Shown here one piece after another: positions 24,279 through 33,312 of a stretch of 64,000 bases of DNA. Position numbers and translations under genes: made by a program. Source of the stretch: Georgenia satyanarayanai (GTDB lineage Bacteria; Actinomycetota; Actinomycetes; Actinomycetales; Actinomycetaceae); NCBI RefSeq assembly GCF_009193135.1, contig NZ_VUKC01000017.1, positions 1-64,000 on the forward strand, read 5' to 3'. Each line of letters begins with the position of its first letter. Within the stretch, counting starts at the first letter, position 1. The notes below the pieces were generated by a model. It searched no databases. It was not told the origin of the DNA and saw nothing but the letters and a program-made list of their open reading frames with translations.

Positions 24279-25346
24279 ATGGGCCTCATCATCGAACCTC
24301 GCGGCGTTCCGACCGCTTCCCTCACCTCGGTGGTCGGCAGACGTGCGGCGCGAGCAGCACTCCGGTCCGGGGAATCGGTCAGCGTGCGCCGCGGCGCACT
24401 GGTGCCACCACTGCCGGTGGGCAAGCACTGGGAGGAGGCAGAGGGCCACGCCCTGGCCATGATCGCCTCGACACAGAGCAAGCTGAGCAACGACGCCGCC
24501 TTCAGCCACGCCTCCGCAGCTCTCCTCCACGGGCTGTGGGTGCTGACCGTTCCGGAGCGCCCGGAAGTCAGCCAGAGCACCCGGCCGAACCTGCACGCCA
24601 AGAGCTCCCTCTGGCGTAGTCACGCGAGGCTCGCGCACAACGACGTGACCACCCTCGACGGACGACGCGTCACGACGCTCGAACGCACGATCGCGGACTG
24701 TGCCCGCACCATGCGCCCACGAGACGCGCTCGCCGTCGCAGACAGCGGCATGCGCGCGGTCCTCCACGCCGATCGACGGACCAAGGAGGCGGAGGTTGCG
24801 CGCGTCGCCGAGCTGCGGCGCTGCCTCCGGCAGATGGTGGACACGGGACCACCGCGAGGCCGACGGCAAGCGCGTGCCGTCATCGCCGCTGCCGACCCGT
24901 ACGCCGAGTCGCCGATGGAATCGGTGCTCCGATGGGTCGCCGTCTCCCGTGGCCTGCCCGCACCCGAGGTGCAGATGCCGGTGCACACCCGTGAGGGGAC
25001 CTTCTACGTCGACCTCGGATGGAGATGGACCCTGCGGCGCGCTGACGGCTCGACCGTCGTCTACGTCGTCCTCCTCGAGTACGACGGCGAGGTCAAGTAC
25101 GTGCCGGGCGACGGCCTGGTGGACTCGCTCGACGGAGCAGTGGCCGCAGTCCTGGCGGAGAAGCACCGCGAGAACCTCATCCGCGAGAACCCGGACAACA
25201 CACTCCGGCGGTTCAGCAAGCGCGACGTGTTCGACCCGGACCGCACCTTCGCACGCATGCTCTCGGCACTCCCGCGCGAGGTGCGCGCAGAGCTGACCCC
25301 CGTACCGGAGCTCCTGTACGGCACCGCCCTCCGCCCCCACTCCTGA
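24279..25346 (+). CDS. AbiEi-like winged-helix protein with DUF559/Vsr-like nuclease domain
   Basis: The protein has 355 residues. The N-terminal region (about 10-110) has the layout of the AbiEi-type winged-helix found in type IV toxin-antitoxin antitoxins: G-R-R-A-A-R-A-A-L-R-S-G, then V-R-R-G-A-L-V-P. The C-terminal part (about 210-330) resembles DUF559/Vsr-fold endonucleases: E-S-P-M-E-S-V-L-R, then V-D-L-G-W and L-E-Y-D-G-E-V-K-Y, which supply candidate E, D and E...K metal-site residues. Codon use is less GC3-biased than its neighbours by eye. No AbiEii toxin gene is adjacent, so it stands alone. It is bracketed within 1-100 nt by matching inverted repeats. The ATG at 24279 has only a weak ribosome site; upstream in-frame codons run into the repeat region. 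The family call is moderate; actual nuclease activity is inferred. Confidence 0.72.
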   Translation: MGLIIEPRGVPTASLTSVVGRRAARAALRSGESVSVRRGALVPPLPVGKHWEEAEGHALAMIASTQSKLSNDAAFSHASAALLHGLWVLTVPERPEVSQSTRPNLHAKSSLWRSHARLAHNDVTTLDGRRVTTLERTIADCARTMRPRDALAVADSGMRAVLHADRRTKEAEVARVAELRRCLRQMVDTGPPRGRRQARAVIAAADPYAESPMESVLRWVAVSRGLPAPEVQMPVHTREGTFYVDLGWRWTLRRADGSTVVYVVLLEYDGEVKYVPGDGLVDSLDGAVAAVLAEKHRENLIRENPDNTLRRFSKRDVFDPDRTFARMLSALPREVRAELTPVPELLYGTALRPHS

Positions 25347-25347
25347 A

Positions 25348-25419
25348 CGCGAGTACGCACATACGGCCAGTCTGACGCCGTTTTGCGACGACGGCCATGA
25401 CCGTAAGTGCGTACTCGCG
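25348..25419. repeat. Inverted repeat pair downstream of the AbiEi/DUF559-like gene
   Basis: The left arm GAGTACGCACATACGG (25351-25366) and the right arm ending at 25419 (complement GAGTACGCACTTACGG) pair at 15 of 16 positions; the extended arms pair at about 20 of 22. It begins one base after the stop codon and lies between that gene and the 3' end of era. The sequence matches the arms at 24110-24177. Confidence 0.78.
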
Positions 25420-25436
25420 AGACGAGGGGGTGCGGG

Positions 25437-26342
25437 TCAGAAGCCGAGGCGGCCGAGGAGCTTGGGGTCGCGCTGCCAGTCCTTGGCCACCTTGACGTGG
25501 AGGTCGAGGTACACCCGGGTGCCGAGGAGCATCTCGATGCCGCGGCGGCTACGGGTGCCGACCTCGCGCAGGCGCGAGCCGGCCCGGCCGATGATGATCG
25601 CCTTCTGCGAGTCCCGCTCGACGTAGAGGTTGACGCGCACGTCGAGGAGGTCCTTGCGGCCCTCACGCTCGACGATCTCCTCGACCACGACGGCCAGCGA
25701 GTGCGGCAGCTCGTCGCGCACGCCCTCGAGGGCGGCCTCGCGCACGAGCTCGGCGATCATCACGACCTCCGGCTCGTCGGTGAGCTCCCCCTCGGGGTAC
25801 AGCGGCGGCGACTCGGGCATCTGCGCGAGCAGGACGTCGGCGAGGACGTCGACCTGCTCGCCCTTCCTCGCCGACACCGGCACGATCTCGGCCCAGTCGC
25901 CGAGCGCGTCGATCTCGAGGAGGTGCTCGGCGAGCCGCTCGCGGTTCACCGTGTCGCTCTTCGTCGCGACGGCGACGACGGGCGTGCGCAGCTCGGCGAG
26001 CTCGCGGGCGATGAACTTGTCACCCGGGCCGATCTTCTCGTCGGCGGGCAGGCAGAAGACGACGACGTCGACCTCGCTCATCGTGTCGCGCACGAGGTCG
26101 TTGAGCCGCTCCCCCAGCAGGGTGCGCGGCCGGTGCAGGCCCGGGGTGTCGACGAGCACGAGCTGGCCGTCCTCCCGGTGCACGATGCCGCGGACGGCGT
26201 GCCGCGTGGTCTGCGGTCGGCCGGAGGTGATCGCCACCTTCTGCCCGACCAGCGCGTTTGTCAGCGTCGACTTGCCCGCGTTGGGGCGTCCGACCATCGA
26301 GGCGAACCCCGCCCGGTAGCCCTCGGGCCACGAGTACGTCAT
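25437..26342 (-). CDS. era: GTPase Era
   Basis: The protein has 301 residues, the normal length. It binds 16S rRNA and helps 30S subunit assembly. G1 G-R-P-N-A-G-K-S-T (about 18-26), G2 around T-T-R-H, G3 D-T-P-G (about 65), G4 T-K-S-D (about 127) and G5 V-S-A-R-K are present. The KH RNA-binding domain occupies the C-terminal 90 residues, with G-R-A-G-S in place of the usual GxxG loop. The ATG at 26342 overlaps the stop of the corC-like gene (ATGA), so it closes the phoH-ybeY-corC-era operon. Confidence 0.97.
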   Translation of the reverse strand: MTYSWPEGYRAGFASMVGRPNAGKSTLTNALVGQKVAITSGRPQTTRHAVRGIVHREDGQLVLVDTPGLHRPRTLLGERLNDLVRDTMSEVDVVVFCLPADEKIGPGDKFIARELAELRTPVVAVATKSDTVNRERLAEHLLEIDALGDWAEIVPVSARKGEQVDVLADVLLAQMPESPPLYPEGELTDEPEVVMIAELVREAALEGVRDELPHSLAVVVEEIVEREGRKDLLDVRVNLYVERDSQKAIIIGRAGSRLREVGTRSRRGIEMLLGTRVYLDLHVKVAKDWQRDPKLLGRLGF

Positions 26343-27643
26343 GAGCTCTCGTTCTCCTCGTCAGGCTCGGGCGCCTCGACGGCCCGGGCCAGGATGGTGG
26401 CGATCTGGCGGCGTCGTCCGCCGGCGCGCTCGGCCTGCAGGTGCAGGCCGGCGACCTCGACCTCGGCCCCGGGGATCGGGACCTTGCCCAGCGCCTTGGC
26501 GAGCAGGCCGCCCGCGGAGTCGACGTCGTCGTCGTCGAGCTCGAGGCCGAAGAGCTCACCGAGCTCGTCGACGGGCAGCCGGGCGGGGACGCGCACGAGG
26601 CCGTCGTCGAGCTCCTCGACGACGGGCTCGGCGCGGTCGTGCTCGTCGGTGAGCTCACCGACGAGCTCCTCGAGCAGGTCCTCGATGGTGACGAGCCCGG
26701 CGATGCCGCCGTACTCGTCGACGACCATCGCGATGTGGAAGTTCTTCGCCTGCATGTCGCGCAGGAGGTCGTCGACGAGGATCGTCTCGGGCACGAAGAC
26801 GGCCTCGCGGACCACGGACTCGACGAGGTCGGACCCGGCGTCGGGCCGCATGTGCGTGCGGCGCAGGACGTCCTTGAGGTAGAGGATCCCGCACACGTCG
26901 TCGACGGACTCCCCCACGACCGGCACGCGGGAGAAGCCGGAGCGCACGAACAGGGCGAGGGCCTTGGTGAGCGGGCGGCCGGCGTCCATCGTCACCATGT
27001 CCGGCCGCGGCACCATGACCTCGCGCACGAGAGTGCTGCCGAGCTCGAACATCGACTGGAGCATCGTGCGCTCCTCGTCGGCGAGCTGCTCGGACTGGCT
27101 CACGCGGTCGACCATGTCGCGCAGGTCCTCGGCGGCCTCCTCGCGGGCCTCCGCCTCGGTGAGTCTCGGCTTGGGCGTGAGCGCCCGGGCGACGACGACG
27201 GCGGGGCGGGTGACGGCGAGGACGACACCGACGAGCGGCAGGAGGGCGTGGAGCACCCGGCCGGGCTGGCGGGTGCCCAGGCGCCGCGGGCCGGAGCCGG
27301 CGACGATGGCCACGAGCAGGGCCGTGACGACGACGGCGGCGAGCAGCACCTGCCACCACTCGGGCACGAGGTCGGCGACGACGAGCGTGATGGCGACCGC
27401 CGTCGTCATCTCCGCGAGGACACGTGCCAGGGCCAGGGCGGGCAGCGCGGCCTCGCGCGCGTCGGCGAGCTGCTCGACACGGTCGGCGCGGGGCCGGCCG
27501 GCGACGTGCAGCTCGCTGAGAGCGGTGCGCCCGATGCGCCGCAGCGCCGCCTCGGCCGCGACGAGCACGGCGGTGAGGACGAGGGCGACGAGCGCGAGGA
27601 CGAGCAACCACCACTCGGGGATGTCGGAGAGCAGTCCGTCCAT
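26339..27643 (-). CDS. CorC/HlyC-family CNNM-like membrane protein with CBS pair
   Basis: The protein has 434 residues. Three or four hydrophobic segments occupy residues 10-150, the place of the DUF21/CNNM domain. Two CBS motifs follow (about 215-335): V-M-V-P-R-P-D-M at the start and V-D-E-Y-G-G-I-A-G-L-V-T-I-E-D-L-L-E-E near the end. A CorC/HlyC C-terminal domain (about 345-425) closes it. The family is linked to magnesium efflux or homeostasis; the older haemolysin label is not informative. Position between ybeY and era is conserved in actinobacteria. The ATG at 27643 is one base after the ybeY stop. Confidence 0.9.
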   Translation of the reverse strand: MDGLLSDIPEWWLLVLALVALVLTAVLVAAEAALRRIGRTALSELHVAGRPRADRVEQLADAREAALPALALARVLAEMTTAVAITLVVADLVPEWWQVLLAAVVVTALLVAIVAGSGPRRLGTRQPGRVLHALLPLVGVVLAVTRPAVVVARALTPKPRLTEAEAREEAAEDLRDMVDRVSQSEQLADEERTMLQSMFELGSTLVREVMVPRPDMVTMDAGRPLTKALALFVRSGFSRVPVVGESVDDVCGILYLKDVLRRTHMRPDAGSDLVESVVREAVFVPETILVDDLLRDMQAKNFHIAMVVDEYGGIAGLVTIEDLLEELVGELTDEHDRAEPVVEELDDGLVRVPARLPVDELGELFGLELDDDDVDSAGGLLAKALGKVPIPGAEVEVAGLHLQAERAGGRRRQIATILARAVEAPEPDEENESS

Positions 27644-27644
27644 G

Positions 27645-28097
27645 TCAGCGCTCGGCGAGGAAGGTGAGCAGCAGCTTGCGCTGCAGCGCGAACATCTCCT
27701 TCTCCTCCTCGGGCTCGGCGTGGTCGTAGCCGAGGAGGTGGAGGATGCCGTGCGTGGTGAGGAGGAGGAGCTCCTCGGCGGTGCTGTGGCCGGCGGCCTT
27801 GGCCTGCGCGGCGGCGACCTCGGGGCACAGCACGATGTCCCCGAGCATGCCCTCGGTGGGCTCCTCGCCCGGCTGGCCGGGGCGCAGCTCGTCCATGGGG
27901 AAGGACAGGACGTCGGTGGGGCCCGGCTCGTCCATCCACTTGACGTGGAGCTCGGTCATGACGTCGCTGGTGACGAACATGATCGACAGCTCGGCCTGGG
28001 GGTGGACATGCATCTGCTCGAGGACGTAGCGGGCGAGGGCGGCGAACTCCTGCTCGTCGACCTCGTAGCCGGACTCGTTGGCGACCTCGGTGCTCAT
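27645..28097 (-). CDS. ybeY: Endoribonuclease YbeY (rRNA maturation)
   Basis: The protein has 150 residues, typical for the family. The zinc-binding signature [11 protein letters not shown] (about 117-127) is complete, and the conserved Arg/Lys-facing T-D-V-L-S-F-P motif is present. YbeY processes rRNA 3' ends and takes part in ribosome quality control, consistent with era nearby. The ATG at 28097 overlaps the phoH stop by 4 nt. Confidence 0.96.
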   Translation of the reverse strand: MSTEVANESGYEVDEQEFAALARYVLEQMHVHPQAELSIMFVTSDVMTELHVKWMDEPGPTDVLSFPMDELRPGQPGEEPTEGMLGDIVLCPEVAAAQAKAAGHSTAEELLLLTTHGILHLLGYDHAEPEEEKEMFALQRKLLLTFLAER

Positions 28098-29140
28098 GCC
28101 CGTCCCTCCCGGCGCGCGCCGGTCCGTCGCTGCGCGCGGTTGCTGCCGCTCGGCCCGGCGTCCCAGCGCTCGTAGGCGTCGATGATCTCCGAGACCAGAC
28201 GGTGGCGGACGACGTCCGCCGAGGTGAGGCGGCAGAACGCGACGTCCTCGATGCCGTCGAGGATGCCCTCCACGACGCGCAGCCCGGAGGACGTGCCGCT
28301 GGGCAGGTCGACCTGCGTGACGTCACCGGTGACGACGACGCGCGAGTTGAAACCGAGCCGGGTGAGGAACATCTTCATCTGCTCGGGCGAGGTGTTCTGG
28401 GCCTCGTCGAGGATGATGAAGGCGTCGTTGAGCGTGCGGCCGCGCATGTAGGCGAGCGGCGCGACCTCGATGGTCCCCGCGGCCATGAGCTTGGGGATCG
28501 ACTCGGGGTCGAGCATGTCGTGCAGGGCGTCGTACAACGGCCGCAGGTAGGGGTCGATCTTGTCGTTGAGCGTGCCCGGCAGGTAGCCCAGCCGCTCCCC
28601 CGCCTCGACGGCCGGGCGGGTGAGGACGATGCGGTTGACGCGCTTGGACTGCAGGGCGTGCACGGCCTTGGCCATGGCGAGGTAGGTCTTGCCGGTGCCG
28701 GCCGGGCCCACGCCGAAGGTGATGGTGTGCTCGTCGATCGCGTCGACGTACGACTTCTGGCCCAGCGTCTTCGGCCGGATGGTGCGACCGCGGCTGGAGA
28801 GGATGTCGAAGGTGAGGACGTCGGCGGGACGCTCGGCGGTGGGCGCGGTGAGCATCCGGACGGCGCGCTCGACGGCGTCGGCGGTCAGCGCCTGGCCGCT
28901 GCGGGCGACCTCGGCGAGCTCGTCGACGAGGCGCTCGGCGAGCGCGACGTCACCGGCCGGGCCGGAGAAGGAGACGATGTTGCCGCGGACGTGGATGTCG
29001 ACCGCCTGGAAGCCCGACTCGACGGCCCGGAGGACCTCGTCACGCTGGCCGAGGAGGAAGACCATGGGCACGTCGTCGGGGATCGTGATCTGGTGCTGGA
29101 GCATCGCGTCCGGCCTGGACGCGTCGTCACTGTGTGGCAT
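28094..29140 (-). CDS. phoH: PhoH-family ATPase
   Basis: The predicted protein has 348 residues. The N-terminal KH-like part is followed by the PhoH ATPase domain with Walker [10 protein letters not shown], a motif near I-I-L-D-E-A-Q-N (Walker B), and [10 protein letters not shown]. PhoH proteins are probable RNA helicase or nucleotidase ATPases and are commonly encoded next to ybeY. Start choice is uncertain: ATG at 29140 is used, ATG at 29104 is the alternative, and an AGGAGG lies about 20 nt before 29140 with a GGGGC-GCCCC hairpin between. The open frame reaches 29299, but that extension is over the intergenic repeat and is rejected. Confidence 0.92.
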   Translation of the reverse strand: MPHSDDASRPDAMLQHQITIPDDVPMVFLLGQRDEVLRAVESGFQAVDIHVRGNIVSFSGPAGDVALAERLVDELAEVARSGQALTADAVERAVRMLTAPTAERPADVLTFDILSSRGRTIRPKTLGQKSYVDAIDEHTITFGVGPAGTGKTYLAMAKAVHALQSKRVNRIVLTRPAVEAGERLGYLPGTLNDKIDPYLRPLYDALHDMLDPESIPKLMAAGTIEVAPLAYMRGRTLNDAFIILDEAQNTSPEQMKMFLTRLGFNSRVVVTGDVTQVDLPSGTSSGLRVVEGILDGIEDVAFCRLTSADVVRHRLVSEIIDAYERWDAGPSGSNRAQRRTGARREGRA

Positions 29141-29251
29141 GGGCAGGGGCGCGGCCCCGGTTCCTCCTGGCTGGGCTGAAGACGTACACACGAGCATAAC
29201 GGCGAGGTCGAGCGGAAACTTCCCGGTTCGCACCCGTCCCCGCTTCCAGCT

Positions 29252-29335
29252 CCCCCCGAACTTCGCAGTTGGTGAGTTGGGCGACTGCTCAGCAGCCATA
29301 ACCGTCAGTCAGGTCACCAACTGCGAAAGTGGGGG
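29252..29335. repeat. Long inverted repeat between phoH and rsmE
   Basis: The arms share CTTCGCAGTTGGTGA exactly (15 bp; 29261-29275 and the complement at 29314-29328), extended by C-run and G-run tails (29252-29257 and 29331-29335). The inner 38 nt contain a second small palindrome CTGCTCAGCAG. The right arm touches the rsmE stop codon, so on the minus strand it follows rsmE. There is no T-tract. The layout recalls the arm pairs around 24279-25346, with a different arm sequence. Confidence 0.75.
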
Positions 29336-30094
29336 TCAGGACCAGCGGGCCAGGCGGTCGGCCAGCAGGGCGGCGGCGACCGGGCCGGCGGTCGAGGTGC
29401 GCATGACGTGGGGGCCGAGGCGGACGACGACGGCGCCCCGCTCGGACAGGTCGCGCACCTCGCGCGCGCTGAGGCCCCCCTCGGGGCCGACGACGAGGAG
29501 CACCTCGCCCGCCTCCGGCAGCGCGGCGGCAGCGAGGGGCACGGTCGCCTCCTCGTGGAGGACGACGACGGCGCCCCCGGCGTCGACGACGGACGCGACC
29601 CGGGCGAGCAGCTGCTTGCCGACGACGAGCTCCTCGACCTCCGGCACCCTGGCCCGGCGGGACTGCTTGGTCGCGGCGAGCGCGACGGCCTGCCACCGCT
29701 CGCGGCCCTTGGCGGCCTTCTTCCCGGCCCACACGGACACGCAGCGCTCGCTCTGCCACGGCACGACGGCGTCGATCCCCACCTCGGTGGCGGTCTCCAC
29801 GGCCTGCTCGTCGCGCCCGCCCTTGGCCAGGGCCTGGACGAGGACGAGCCGCACCGCGGGCGCGGGCTCGCGGGTGACCTCTGTGACCCGGACGGCGAGC
29901 TCCTCCCCCGCGGCGGAGGCGACCTCGCCGCGGGCGCGGGTGCCCTCGCCGTCGACGACGTCGACGACCTCACCGGCGCGCACGCGACGGACCGTGACGG
30001 CGTGACGCGCCTCGGGGCCGCGGACGGTGAGCACCGCCCCGGCCTGGGCGGCCGCGAGGTCGGCGGGCGCGCCGAGGAAGACGGGCGCGCTCAT
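29336..30094 (-). CDS. rsmE: 16S rRNA (uracil-1498-N3)-methyltransferase RsmE
   Basis: The protein has 252 residues. It has an N-terminal PUA-like domain (about 1-75) and a C-terminal SPOUT methyltransferase domain. The SAM-binding knot motifs are visible: V-V-G-P-E-G-G-L-S (about 203-211) and R-L-G-P-H-V-M-R-T-S-T-A (about 228-239). A Q-A-L-A-K-G-G-R motif is typical of the family. It is placed directly after dnaJ, whose stop abuts its ATG at 30094, as in many actinobacteria. Confidence 0.96.
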   Translation of the reverse strand: MSAPVFLGAPADLAAAQAGAVLTVRGPEARHAVTVRRVRAGEVVDVVDGEGTRARGEVASAAGEELAVRVTEVTREPAPAVRLVLVQALAKGGRDEQAVETATEVGIDAVVPWQSERCVSVWAGKKAAKGRERWQAVALAATKQSRRARVPEVEELVVGKQLLARVASVVDAGGAVVVLHEEATVPLAAAALPEAGEVLLVVGPEGGLSAREVRDLSERGAVVVRLGPHVMRTSTAGPVAAALLADRLARWS

Positions 30095-31212
30095 CAGCGG
30101 CCGGAGAAGCGGTCCCGCAGGCGGGAGAAGACGCCGCTGGAGGCGGGGGTGAGGCGGGGCTCGGCCCGCTCCTCACCGCGCAGCGTGGCGAGCTGGAGCA
30201 GCAGCTCGCGCTGGCGGTCGTCCAGCGCGGTGGGGACCTCGACGTCGACCTGCACCTTGAGGTCGCCGCGCCCGGGCCCGTTGAGGCGGCCCACGCCGAG
30301 GCCCTCGAGCGTGATGACCTCCTCCGGCTGGGTGCCGGGGGCGATGTCGATCTCCTCGTGGCCGTCGAAGGTCTCGAGGTGGAGGACGGTGCCGAGGGCG
30401 GCAGCCGTCATGGGGATCTCGACGCGGGCGTAGAGGTCGTCGCCGCGCCGCGCGAAGACGGGGTGGTTGCGCACCTTGAGCTCGACGTAGAGGTCGCCGG
30501 CCGGGCCACCGCCGGGACCGACCTCGCCGCTGCCGGTCAGCTTGATCCGGTTGCCCGTGTCGACGCCCGCAGGCACCGAGACGGGGATCGTGCGGCGGTT
30601 GCGCACGCGTCCCTGGCCGGAGCACTCGGGACAGGGGTCGGGGATGGTGGTGCCGTGGCCGCCGCAGGCGGAGCAGGGCGAGGTCGTCATGACGTTGCCG
30701 AGGAAGGAGCGCGCCACCCGCTGGACCGAGCCGCGGCCGTGGCACACGGCGCAGGTCTGGACGCTGGTGCCCGGGCGGGTGCACGTGCCGTTGCAGGTGC
30801 CGCACAGGACGGCGGTGTCGACCTGGACCTCCTCCTCGACGCCGAAGACGGCGTCCCGCAGCTCGACCTCGAGGCGGATGAGGGCGTCCTGGCCGCGTCG
30901 GCCGCGCGGCGCGGGGCCGCGGCCGGCGCCGCTGGCCGCGCCGAAGAAGGTCTCGAAGATGTCGGAGAACCCGAAGCCGGCCCCGCCCCCGCCGTTGCCG
31001 CCGAGCGCCGACTCCCCGCCGAGGTCGTACATCTGCCGCTTCTCGGGGTTGGAGAGGACCTCGTAGGCGCGCCCGACCTCCTTGAACTGGTCCTCCGCCT
31101 CCGGCCCGGCGACGTCCGGGTGGAGCTTGCGCGCCAGCTTGCGGTAGGCACGCTTGATCTCCTCCTGCGTCGCGGTACGCGGCACGCCGAGGATCTCGTA
31201 GTAGTCGTTCAC
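30094..31212 (-). CDS. dnaJ: Chaperone DnaJ
   Basis: The protein has 372 residues. The J domain (1-70) carries the HPD motif in L-H-P-D-V. The Gly-rich region follows (about 72-100). The zinc domain has four C-x-x-C-x-G-x-G-like repeats (about 137-200: [28 protein letters not shown]); the first is irregular, C-G-T-C-N-G-T-C. Two C-terminal client-binding beta domains complete it. It is the DnaJ2 type found next to hrcA in actinobacteria, so it is under HrcA/CIRCE control. The start is at 31212. Confidence 0.97.
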   Translation of the reverse strand: MNDYYEILGVPRTATQEEIKRAYRKLARKLHPDVAGPEAEDQFKEVGRAYEVLSNPEKRQMYDLGGESALGGNGGGGAGFGFSDIFETFFGAASGAGRGPAPRGRRGQDALIRLEVELRDAVFGVEEEVQVDTAVLCGTCNGTCTRPGTSVQTCAVCHGRGSVQRVARSFLGNVMTTSPCSACGGHGTTIPDPCPECSGQGRVRNRRTIPVSVPAGVDTGNRIKLTGSGEVGPGGGPAGDLYVELKVRNHPVFARRGDDLYARVEIPMTAAALGTVLHLETFDGHEEIDIAPGTQPEEVITLEGLGVGRLNGPGRGDLKVQVDVEVPTALDDRQRELLLQLATLRGEERAEPRLTPASSGVFSRLRDRFSGR

Positions 31213-31257
31213 CAGGTCACTTCCTGTGGGGGTTCTGCGGGCGGTGTCGGGTGCCGG

Positions 31258-32274
31258 TCAGCCGGCGAGGATCCGCGACAGGTAACGGGCCACGGCCCGC
31301 ACGGAGGTCATGGCCGAGGGGTAGTCCATGCGTGTGGGGCCCAGCACACCGAGGCGGGCCACTCCCTCGCTGCTCCCCCCACCGTAGGCGGTCGCCACGA
31401 TCGATGCCTCGGACAGCGACTCGTGCCGGTTCTCCTCGCCGATGCTCACGGCGACGGCGTCGTCCTCGGCCATCTCGTGGAGCAGCCGCAGGAGCACCAC
31501 CTGCTCCTCGAGCGCCTCGAGGACGGGCCCGATGGTGCGGGAGAAGTCGACGTCGGAGCGGGCGAGGTTCGCGGTCCCCGCCATGACGATGCGCTCCTCG
31601 GCGTCCATCCGCAGCGTCTCGGTCAGCGCCTCGACGACGCGGGCGACGAGCGGGCGGTGCTCGGGGGCGAAGCGGTTCGAGGTGTGCTCGAGCGCGGAGC
31701 CGATGTCGGCCGCACGCCGCCCGATGCTGCCGGCGTTGATGCGCGCGCGGAGCTCGGCGACGACGCCGAGGTCGAGCGGGGTGTCGACCTCGAGCGCACG
31801 CTGCTCCACGCGGCCGGCGTCGGTGATGATGACGACGAGGAGCCGGTGCTCGGAGAGCGGGACGAGCTCGACGTGCCGCAGCGCGGAGTTGCGCAGCGAG
31901 GGGTACTGGACGACGGCGACCTGGTGGGTGAGCTGGGCGAGCAGGCGCACGGTGCGCTCGACGACGTCGTCGAGGTCGACCGCGCCCTCGAGCAGGTGCT
32001 GGATGGCGCCCCGCTCGGCCTGCGACAGCGGCTTGAAGGTGGACAGCTGGTCGACGAAGAGCCGGTACCCCTTGTCGGTGGGCACGCGCCCGGCGGAGGT
32101 GTGCGGCTGGTGGATGTACCCGCTCTCCTCCAGGACGGCCATGTCGTTGCGGATGGTCGCCGGTGAGACCCCGAGCGAGTGACGCTCGACCAGTGCCTTG
32201 GAGCCCACCGGTTCACGCGTGTGGACGTAGTCCTCGACGATGGCTCTGAGCACATCGAGTCGACGGTCAGCCAA
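31258..32274 (-). CDS. hrcA: Heat-shock repressor HrcA
   Basis: The protein has 338 residues. The N-terminal winged helix (about 1-90) includes [13 protein letters not shown] and S-P-A-T-I-R-N-D-M. The GAF-like middle and C-terminal dimerisation regions follow. HrcA represses chaperone operons by binding CIRCE, and a CIRCE element lies about 50 nt upstream of this gene, so hrcA-dnaJ is autoregulated. The 45-nt gap to dnaJ suggests co-transcription. Confidence 0.97.
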   Translation of the reverse strand: MADRRLDVLRAIVEDYVHTREPVGSKALVERHSLGVSPATIRNDMAVLEESGYIHQPHTSAGRVPTDKGYRLFVDQLSTFKPLSQAERGAIQHLLEGAVDLDDVVERTVRLLAQLTHQVAVVQYPSLRNSALRHVELVPLSEHRLLVVIITDAGRVEQRALEVDTPLDLGVVAELRARINAGSIGRRAADIGSALEHTSNRFAPEHRPLVARVVEALTETLRMDAEERIVMAGTANLARSDVDFSRTIGPVLEALEEQVVLLRLLHEMAEDDAVAVSIGEENRHESLSEASIVATAYGGGSSEGVARLGVLGPTRMDYPSAMTSVRAVARYLSRILAG

Positions 32275-32323
32275 CGGGGTCCCTCCTCACGGCGCTCGTG
32301 GCCGGCTCGGCGAGGGCCGGCGG

Positions 32324-32350
32324 TCAGCACTCGCCGGCCCGGAGTGCTAA
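32324..32350. promoter_or_regulatory. CIRCE operator
   Basis: TCAGCACTC (32324-32332), a 9-nt spacer, then GAGTGCTAA (32342-32350). It differs from the consensus TTAGCACTC-N9-GAGTGCTAA at one position. It directly abuts a TAGAAT -10 element for hrcA, so bound HrcA would block transcription start. Confidence 0.95.
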
Positions 32351-32378
32351 TTCTACGCGCCACGCCCCCGGGTGTCTC
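32350..32378 (-). promoter_or_regulatory. hrcA-dnaJ promoter
   Basis: On the minus strand GAGACA (32373-32378) is separated by 17 nt from TAGAAT (32350-32355). The -10 box touches the CIRCE element. Confidence 0.6.
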
Positions 32379-32412
32379 GTGACCTCCCCCACCGCGCGCC
32401 TACCCTGCGGGG

Positions 32413-33312
32413 GTGAAGGATCGCTACGGCTCGGACGTCCTGTCCTCCGACCCCCACCGCACCGGCTCCTACGCCCACCGTCCCACGGTCCGCGACGAGC
32501 CCGCCGAGCTCGGCCTCGTCGTCGAGGACGTCGAGACCGGCTGGGTCGGGGCGGTGACCGCCGTGGAGAAGTCCGGCGGGATGCACGTCGTCGTCCTCGA
32601 GGACCGGGCCGGGCGCACGCGCACCTTCCCGCTGGGCTCGGGCTTCTGGGTGGACGGCAAGCCGGTGCACCTCGTCCCGCCCGCGCGACGGGCAGCACCC
32701 CGCGGTCCGGTGACGGCCGGGGGGCGGCGGCTCACGGCGTCGGGCTCGATCGCCGTCGACACGAGCCGCGCACGGGTCGCCCGCGCCTCGCGGATCTGGG
32801 TCGAGGGGCGGCACGACGCCGAGCTCGTCGAGCGGGTGTGGGGTGACGACCTGCGGGTGGAGGGCGTCGTCGTCCAGCTGCTCGAGGGCGTGGACAACCT
32901 CGCCGAGGTGCTCGCCGACTTCGCGCCCGGACCCACGCGCCGCGCCGGGGTGCTCGTCGACCACCTCGTGGCGGGGTCCAAGGAGACGCGGCTCGTGCAG
33001 GAGGCGCTCGGCACGCTCGGGCGCTCCGCCCGTCACGTCAAGGTGCTCGGCCACCCCTACGTCGACGTGTGGCAGGCCGTGCGCCCCGAGCGGGTGGGGA
33101 TCGAGGCGTGGCCGGACGTGCCGCGCGGGACCGACATCAAGGTCGGCACGCTCGCCGCGCTCGGCTGGCCGCACGCCGACCAGGCCGACGTCGCGCGCGG
33201 CTGGAAGCGCATCCTCGGCACCGTCCGCAGCTACAGGGACCTCTCCCCCGCCCTGCTCGGGCGGATGGAGGAGCTCATCGACTTCGTCACCGAGGTCCCC
33301 GAGCAGGGATGA
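32413..33312 (+). CDS. DUF3097 family protein
   Basis: The protein has 299 residues. It belongs to an actinobacterial family of unknown function usually encoded beside hrcA/dnaJ. Visible features are the N-terminal segment D-R-Y-G-S-D-V-L, a central I-W-V-E-G-R-H-D-A-E-L-V-E-R-V-W-G motif (about 127-143) that resembles the first strand of a Toprim fold, and a later V-L-V-D-H-L-V-A-G-S-K-E (about 180-191). A TACCCT box at 32401-32406, six nt before the GTG, indicates a leaderless mRNA. The stop overlaps the helicase start (ATGA), so both are probably one operon. The Toprim reading is inference. Confidence 0.88.
   Translation: MKDRYGSDVLSSDPHRTGSYAHRPTVRDEPAELGLVVEDVETGWVGAVTAVEKSGGMHVVVLEDRAGRTRTFPLGSGFWVDGKPVHLVPPARRAAPRGPVTAGGRRLTASGSIAVDTSRARVARASRIWVEGRHDAELVERVWGDDLRVEGVVVQLLEGVDNLAEVLADFAPGPTRRAGVLVDHLVAGSKETRLVQEALGTLGRSARHVKVLGHPYVDVWQAVRPERVGIEAWPDVPRGTDIKVGTLAALGWPHADQADVARGWKRILGTVRSYRDLSPALLGRMEELIDFVTEVPEQG

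Noticed and set aside
24279-25346. A complete AbiE type IV toxin-antitoxin pair
   Set aside because: No AbiEii nucleotidyltransferase gene is adjacent, and the C-terminal part looks like a nuclease domain instead of an antitoxin C-terminus.
24110-25419. The paired inverted repeats as ordinary Rho-independent terminators
   Set aside because: No T-tract on either strand, and the upstream pair precedes rather than follows the gene; the same arm recurs on both sides.
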